From an uncultured Holophagaceae bacterium (GTDB lineage Bacteria > Acidobacteriota > Holophagae > Holophagales > Holophagaceae), in assembly GCA_903937385.1 (NCBI GenBank), contig CAIZZF010000026.1:248001-312000 (forward strand): a DNA stretch of 64,000 nucleotides, given 5' to 3'. Shown here one piece after another: positions 59,730 through 64,000 of the stretch. The notes under the pieces were generated by a model. It did not search any database and had not been told where the DNA came from. It saw nothing but the letters and a program-made list of their open reading frames with translations. Within the stretch, counting starts at the first letter, position 1; each line of letters begins with the position of its first letter. The position numbers were made by a program, and so were the translations under genes.

Positions 59730-60272
59730 TCAGTCGTAGCGGAGGAGCTGGAGGGGCAGGTTGGGATCGCGGCCGGCGATGAGCTCCGTGAGGAAGTGCC
59801 AGAACGCGTCCGCCGAGGGGGGACACCCGGGCAGGTAGTGGTCCACCCGGACGACCGCGTGCAGGGGATAGACCTTGTCCAGCAGCAGCGGAAGCTCGGC
59901 GTCATCAGGGATGTGCGCGTTCTCGACGCCGACCCCCCGGATGTAGGTCTCGTACAGGCACTCCTTGAGGGTGTGGTGGTTCCGCATGGACGGGATGCCG
60001 CCGGTGATGGCGCACTCGCCTACGGAGACCAGGACCCGGCAGTGCTCCCGGAAGTGCTTCAGCAGGTGCACGTTCTCCGCATTGCAGAGCCCGCCTTCCA
60101 CGAAGCCGAAGTCCACGATGCCTTCGATGGTCTTGATGTCGTTGATGGGGCTGCGGTCGAACTCGATGAGCTCCAGCAGGTCCAGCAGGCGCTCGTCGAT
60201 GTCCAGGAAGGACATGTGGCAGCCGAAGCAGCCGGCCAGGGAACAGGTGGCGACCTTCACTTTGCTAGCCAT
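59730..60272 (-). CDS. hoxY: NAD-linked hydrogenase small subunit HoxY
   Basis: Short small subunit of 180 residues without a signal peptide or distal cluster domains. Proximal [4Fe-4S] ligands are visible in VATCSLAGCFGCHMSFLDID, VSVGECAITGGIPSMRN and YLPGCPPSADAFW. It starts at 60272, overlapping the hoxU end by 8 bp; the track's extra 12 codons are hoxU sequence. The cytoplasmic partner of HoxH. Confidence 0.95.
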   Translation of the reverse strand: MASKVKVATCSLAGCFGCHMSFLDIDERLLDLLELIEFDRSPINDIKTIEGIVDFGFVEGGLCNAENVHLLKHFREHCRVLVSVGECAITGGIPSMRNHHTLKECLYETYIRGVGVENAHIPDDAELPLLLDKVYPLHAVVRVDHYLPGCPPSADAFWHFLTELIAGRDPNLPLQLLRYD

Positions 60273-61005
60273 GGGTGAGCGCCTCCCGCGCCTGGAACCG
60301 GCGGACACTGGCCACGGCGATGGGCTCCTTATCGTAGATTCGCTCGCCGATGGGCACCTCGAAGGCCTTCCCCTTGACGAGGATTGCGCCCACCGGGCAG
60401 TGCTGGACGGCCTCGTCTTCGACGGTGACCCGGCTGTCCTTCAGCAGTCCGCTGGCGGAATCCACCACGATGACGGTGTGGATGCCCCGGCCGGTCATGG
60501 CGAAGACGTTCTTGCGGTCCACGTCCCGGCTGATCCGCACGCAGAGGCCACAGAGGATGCAGCGATCCCGGTCGAGGATGATGTCGGCATGCGAGGCGTC
60601 CATCTCGCGCCGGGGGAAGAACTGGGGGTAGTGGTTGTCCTGAAGGCCCAGATGGTAGGCCGTGGCCTGCAGCTTGCAGCTGCCGCTCTTCTCGCAGGAG
60701 GGGCAGTAGTGGTTGCCCTCCACGAAGAGCATCTGGGTGAGCGTCCGCCGCATGGCACGCAACTCAGCCGTGTCACTCTGCACCATCTGGCCCGCCACCG
60801 CAGGCTGGGTGCAGGAGGCGAAGGGGCGCCCGTTCACGATGACGGTGCAGAGCCGGCAGCTGCTGTGCGGCTCATAGTCGGGGTTGTGGCAGAGGTGCGG
60901 GATGAAGACCCCCGCGGACATGGCTGCGTCAAAGACGCTCTGTCCCTCCCGGAAGGGGATCTCCTGGCCATCGAGAAAGAAAGTCCTGTTGGAATCCGGA
61001 GACAT
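60265..61005 (-). CDS. hoxU: Diaphorase subunit HoxU
   Basis: Iron-sulfur electron-transfer subunit of 246 residues, homologous to the N-terminus of NuoG. N-terminal [2Fe-2S] ligands in PHLCHNPDYEPHSSCRLCTV and FASCTQPA; a His/Cys cluster in VEGNHYCPSCEKSGSCKLQA; a [4Fe-4S] ferredoxin-like set DRCILCGLCVRISRDV with QHCPVGAILVKG. It is 11 bp downstream of hoxF and overlaps hoxY. Confidence 0.94.
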   Translation of the reverse strand: MSPDSNRTFFLDGQEIPFREGQSVFDAAMSAGVFIPHLCHNPDYEPHSSCRLCTVIVNGRPFASCTQPAVAGQMVQSDTAELRAMRRTLTQMLFVEGNHYCPSCEKSGSCKLQATAYHLGLQDNHYPQFFPRREMDASHADIILDRDRCILCGLCVRISRDVDRKNVFAMTGRGIHTVIVVDSASGLLKDSRVTVEDEAVQHCPVGAILVKGKAFEVPIGERIYDKEPIAVASVRRFQAREALTHG

Positions 61006-61016
61006 GGATCACCCCC

Positions 61017-62879
61017 TCACAAATGGGCCGCGTCGTCATCACGGCCCGTGAGCTGCCGCGCTTCCTCGAGAGAGGCGTCCAGGTCGAAGGCAGGCTCGAA
61101 GCCGCCCACCATCATCCGTTTATCCCAGTCCCCCCGGAACTTCGCCAGGCTGTCCACCAGGTGGTTGGGAGCGCTCTGGCCCAGGCCACAGTGGGCCGTG
61201 GTCTTCATGAGGTGGCTGATCCGCTGGACCTCCTCCAGATCCAGGGGGCTCCCCTTCCCTGCGGCCACCCGGTCCACCAGGTTCGCCAGCAGGCTGGTCC
61301 CGACGCGACAGGGCGTGCAGAGGCCGCAGCTCTCGTGCTGGAAGAAGTGGGTGAAGTTCTGGACTACCTCGAACATGTCCCGCTTTGGCCCAAAGATCAT
61401 GAACGTGCCCACGGTGGTGAGGTCTTCGTAGGCCAGGGCCCGGTCGAACTCCTGCTGGGTGATGGTGGTGCCGGAGGGGCCGCTGACCTGGACGGCCTGG
61501 GCATCCAGGCCGCCGCAGTCGCGCAGGATCTCCCGGGCGCTCACACCGAAGGGATACTCGTAGATGCCGGGCCGCTCGCAGTCGCCGGACACGCAGAACA
61601 GCTTGGTCCCCGTGGAGTGCATGGTCCCGTGGCCCGCGAACCAGGCGCCCCCCTTCAGAGCCACCATGGCCACTGCGGCGAAGGTCTCCACATTGTTCAC
61701 CACCGTGGGGCGCTTCTCCACGCCGGCCACCACGGGCAGCGGCCAGCGCTTCCGGGGCTTGCCGCGCCGCCCCTCGATGGACTCGATCATCGCGGACTCC
61801 ATGCCGCAGATGTAGGCCCCGGCGCCCCAGTGGATGGCGATGTCAAAGGCGTGGCCGGTGCCCAGGAGGTTCCGGCCCAGGAGGCCCGCTTCCCGCCGCC
61901 GGGCCAGCACCGCCTCCAGGTGGGCCTTGAGATACCAGTATTCCTGCCGGATGTAGAGGATGCCCTGGCTCGAGCCCACCACGTAGCCGCAGAGGGTCAT
62001 GCCCTCGAACACCATATCGGCGTAGCTGCTCAGCATCACGCGGTCCTTGAACGTGCCGGGCTCACCCTCGTCGGCATTGCACACCACATAGCGCTCGGGA
62101 GCTGGCGTGTCCCGGCAGGCCTCCCACTTGAGGGCGGCCTTGAAGCCCGCGCCGCCCCGGCCCCGGAGGTCGGAGCGGTAGAGCTCCTTCAGGGTCTCGT
62201 CAGCGCCGCGCTTCCAGGCGATGCCCGAGGCAGGATCCACCGCCTCCTCGAACTGGATCGCCTTCAGCGTCTCATCCCCCCCGCGCAGCAGTGCGGACTT
62301 GAGGGCCGCCCCGGGCTCGAAGGCACGGCGGAACAGCACATCGGAGCGGCGGAAGTTGTCCTCCACCAGGAACAGTTCCGGCGGCCAGTCCGAAACCGGC
62401 GTCCGGGCCATGATGAGGTCCACCATGCGGTCCGCCCGCTCCCGGCTGAGCCGGGTCACCGGCCGACCATTCACCAGGGCCGCGGGTCCCTGGTCGCACA
62501 TGCCGGTGCAGGAGGTGAAGTGGACGCTCACCCGACCGTCGCTTCGGACCCTTCCCAGCTTCACACCCAGGCGGCTGCAGAGGTACTTTCCGATTTCCTT
62601 GTTGCCGAGCATGCGGTCCGTGATGTTGTCGCTGAGGTAGATAACGTAGTCGCCAAGGAAGCTGTCACTGAGGAACGAATAGAATCCCACCAGGCCCCGG
62701 ATGTGGGCGCGTGTGACCCGGAGGTGTTCGGCAATGAGACCCACGGCCTCCTCGGATACCCAGTGGTAGGCGTGCTGGACCGCCACCAGGATCTGCAGCA
62801 GCTCGCCAGCATCGCGGGGGTGCTTCTGCAGAATCTGCTGCACCGATTCCTGAGCTTGGGTCGTGACGGCTTGGGACAT
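61017..62879 (-). CDS. hoxF: Diaphorase subunit HoxF with fused HoxE-like N-terminus
   Basis: NAD(H)- and FMN-binding subunit of 620 residues. Residues about 1-160 resemble HoxE/NuoE (HAYHWVSEEAVGLIAEHLRV, then VHFTSCTGMCDQGPAALVNG), with only a partial Cys set. The NuoF-like part has SDLRGRGGAGFKAALKWEAC, VVCNADEGEPGTFKDRVMLS, GAGAYICGMESAMIESIEGR and the [4Fe-4S] motif ESCGLCTPCRVGTSLLANLV. No separate hoxE gene is present, so this is the fused form known from Ralstonia-type enzymes. ATG at 62879 has GGGGAG upstream. First gene of the operon. Confidence 0.95.
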   Translation of the reverse strand: MSQAVTTQAQESVQQILQKHPRDAGELLQILVAVQHAYHWVSEEAVGLIAEHLRVTRAHIRGLVGFYSFLSDSFLGDYVIYLSDNITDRMLGNKEIGKYLCSRLGVKLGRVRSDGRVSVHFTSCTGMCDQGPAALVNGRPVTRLSRERADRMVDLIMARTPVSDWPPELFLVEDNFRRSDVLFRRAFEPGAALKSALLRGGDETLKAIQFEEAVDPASGIAWKRGADETLKELYRSDLRGRGGAGFKAALKWEACRDTPAPERYVVCNADEGEPGTFKDRVMLSSYADMVFEGMTLCGYVVGSSQGILYIRQEYWYLKAHLEAVLARRREAGLLGRNLLGTGHAFDIAIHWGAGAYICGMESAMIESIEGRRGKPRKRWPLPVVAGVEKRPTVVNNVETFAAVAMVALKGGAWFAGHGTMHSTGTKLFCVSGDCERPGIYEYPFGVSAREILRDCGGLDAQAVQVSGPSGTTITQQEFDRALAYEDLTTVGTFMIFGPKRDMFEVVQNFTHFFQHESCGLCTPCRVGTSLLANLVDRVAAGKGSPLDLEEVQRISHLMKTTAHCGLGQSAPNHLVDSLAKFRGDWDKRMMVGGFEPAFDLDASLEEARQLTGRDDDAAHL

Positions 62880-62984
62880 GGGCTTCTCCCCGGGATAGGG
62901 CCGGCACCACAAATCCGGCCCTGCTCACCGCGTGTGTCCAGCACACCCGGCGCCTGACTCCAAAGACGACTAAACCATCGCAAA

Positions 62985-63012
62985 ACTATACCCAGCCCCC
63001 CCATGAACACAA
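62985..63012 (-). promoter_or_regulatory. Candidate hoxF promoter and structured leader
   Basis: Minus strand TTGTGT (63007-63012), a 16-base spacer and TATAGT (62985-62990). A transcript would start near 62978, giving a leader of about 100 bases containing GTGTG-CTGGA-CACAC and the hairpin GGGCCGG/CCGGCCC. The leader pairings may influence expression, but no known riboswitch is recognised. Confidence 0.5.
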
Positions 63013-63072
63013 CCCGGCATCTCGCCAGGTTGTAATAAAGACCCTGAATCCGAATTTTTTCGGGGATCTCTT

Positions 63073-63924
63073 TCAGAGGATGGAGGCTCGCCGGTAGAGC
63101 TCAGAGGCAGGCAGGCCCAGGTGCTTGGCCAGGGGCTTGACCGCATCCCGAAGGGTCATGCCACCCTCCCGCGCAGCGGCGAGGAAGGCCTTGGCCCAGA
63201 GCGGTAGCTCCTCACCCTCGGAGTCCGGGATGCCGTCCGTGACCACGCGCTTGGCCCCGGCCCCGGCCAGCACCAGCACCATCTCCCCGCGGTCCTCACG
63301 GCCCAGTTGGACCTTGACCTGGGCGGGCGTGCCCCGGTACCAGGTTTCATGCAGCTTGGTCAGCTCGCGGCCCAGGGCGATCTCCCGATCCGGCAGCAGA
63401 GCTTCCAGGTCGGCCAGGGTGTCGTGGATGCGGTGGGGCGTCTCGAAGACCACCATGGTCTCTTCCTCGGCCCCCAGCTGCTTCAGCAGCGTGCGCCGCG
63501 GCTCGCTGCGGCTGGGCAGGTAGCCCCGGAAGCTGAAGCTGTGGCAGGGGAGGCCCGAGGCCACCACCGCCAGCAGCACCGCCGAGGCGCCGGGCAGTAC
63601 GGTGACTTTCGCACCCGCGGCCCGGGCGGCCCGGGCGAGCTCGAAGCCCGGGTCGTTGATGCCGGGCATGCCCGCGTCGCTGCAGTAGGCCACGGTACGG
63701 CCCGCGGCCAGCTCCAGGCCCAGGCGCTCGTAGGCCGCGGCGCCCGCGTGGTCATCGAAGCGCAGCAGCGGCTTGTCGATCTCCAGGTGCTTCAGCAGGC
63801 CGCCGGTGCGGCGGGTGTCCTCGCAGGCCACCAGGTCGGCGCCAGCCAGGGCCTCCTTCGCGCGGTCCGTGAGGTCGCCGAGGTTGCCAATGGGGGTGGG
63901 GACAAGGATGAGGTGGCCGGTCAT
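63073..63924 (-). CDS. rsmI: 16S rRNA (cytidine(1402)-2'-O)-methyltransferase
   Basis: SAM-dependent methyltransferase of 283 residues acting on C1402 in the ribosomal decoding centre. LILVPTPIGNLGDLTDRAKE, ADLVACEDTRRTGGLLKHLE, VAYCSDAGMPGINDPGFELA, VTVLPGASAVLLAVVASGLP, FETPHRIHDTLADLEALLPD and ALGRELTKLHETWYRGT are all RsmI hallmarks. It is convergent with nothing and lies 150 bp upstream of the hox promoter region on the same strand. Confidence 0.96.
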   Translation of the reverse strand: MTGHLILVPTPIGNLGDLTDRAKEALAGADLVACEDTRRTGGLLKHLEIDKPLLRFDDHAGAAAYERLGLELAAGRTVAYCSDAGMPGINDPGFELARAARAAGAKVTVLPGASAVLLAVVASGLPCHSFSFRGYLPSRSEPRRTLLKQLGAEEETMVVFETPHRIHDTLADLEALLPDREIALGRELTKLHETWYRGTPAQVKVQLGREDRGEMVLVLAGAGAKRVVTDGIPDSEGEELPLWAKAFLAAAREGGMTLRDAVKPLAKHLGLPASELYRRASIL

Positions 63925-64000
63925 AGCTCCCCAGTCTGGCAGGCCTGGGCCAGGTGCGTCCCGAGAGCCCCCAACGAGGCCCTAGGCCCGCCGCAGGGTA

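Noticed and set aside
63925-64000. Possible end of another minus-strand gene at the right edge
   Set aside because: A frame ends at a TAG at 63982-63984, but only five codons are visible, too few to call a gene.

Overview
The window is high-GC bacterial chromosome. Gene content suggests an acidobacterium of the Holophaga/Geothrix type: an Oar-like TonB-dependent receptor with an N-terminal carboxypeptidase-regulatory domain, an O2-tolerant-type respiratory [NiFe] hydrogenase together with an NAD-linked Hox hydrogenase, MdtABC-type RND pumps, and hybrid kinases. The taxonomic assignment is inference. No phage, intact insertion sequence, CRISPR array or rRNA operon was seen. One tRNA gene is present.

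Layout. 0-4.5 kb (minus strand): rpmE and prfA, then hrcA-grpE-dnaK (dnaK runs off the left edge). 4.6-10.4 kb (minus): a MacAB-like ABC exporter operon (adaptor, ATPase, two FtsX-type permeases) followed by a PadR regulator and a HAAS-type membrane protein. Its spacers hold a 74-bp triple repeat and a hairpin element with a duplicated gene tail. 10.6-13.7 kb: DUF2062 membrane protein, fatty-acid desaturase, a small basic protein, tRNA-Arg(CCG) in a nest of inverted T-arm copies and duplicated upstream DNA, and a periplasmic amidase whose start codon overlaps that of hisS. 13.7-18.6 kb: hisS, an 855-bp spacer, the TonB-dependent receptor. 19-28.5 kb: rhlE helicase, then marR-mdtA-mdtB-mdtC. 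28.7-33.3 kb: aspS, an unknown protein, a SprT-like metalloprotein and a HAD 5'-nucleotidase. 33.3-41.2 kb: two sensor kinases flanking an ArnB-like aminotransferase (minus), and a divergent kinase-ECF sigma-anti-sigma operon (plus).

41.1-62.9 kb is the hydrogenase region. On the minus strand hypC-hypD-hyaA-hyaB-hyaC-hyaD-hypE encodes a membrane-bound uptake hydrogenase whose small subunit carries both extra cysteines typical of O2-tolerant enzymes. Further on, hoxF-hoxU-hoxY-hoxH-protease-hypA-hypB-hypF encodes an NAD(P)-linked bidirectional hydrogenase. The six hyp maturation genes occur once each and are split three and three between the two operons, so each enzyme should depend on the other operon for Ni-Fe site assembly. 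The 6.6 kb between them carries an EamA permease, an MFS permease, a secreted esterase, and an AT-richer stretch with an unknown zinc-ribbon protein and a possible transposase remnant. rsmI closes the window.

The most unusual signals are structural DNA: tRNA-derived inverted cassettes, two GC-rich hairpin elements of apparently shared design each sitting between long direct duplications of a gene end, stacked hairpins and a 31-codon ORF between mdtB and mdtC, a 24-bp perfect palindrome inside aspS, and a perfect TGTGA-N6-TCACA site upstream of the uptake hydrogenase.
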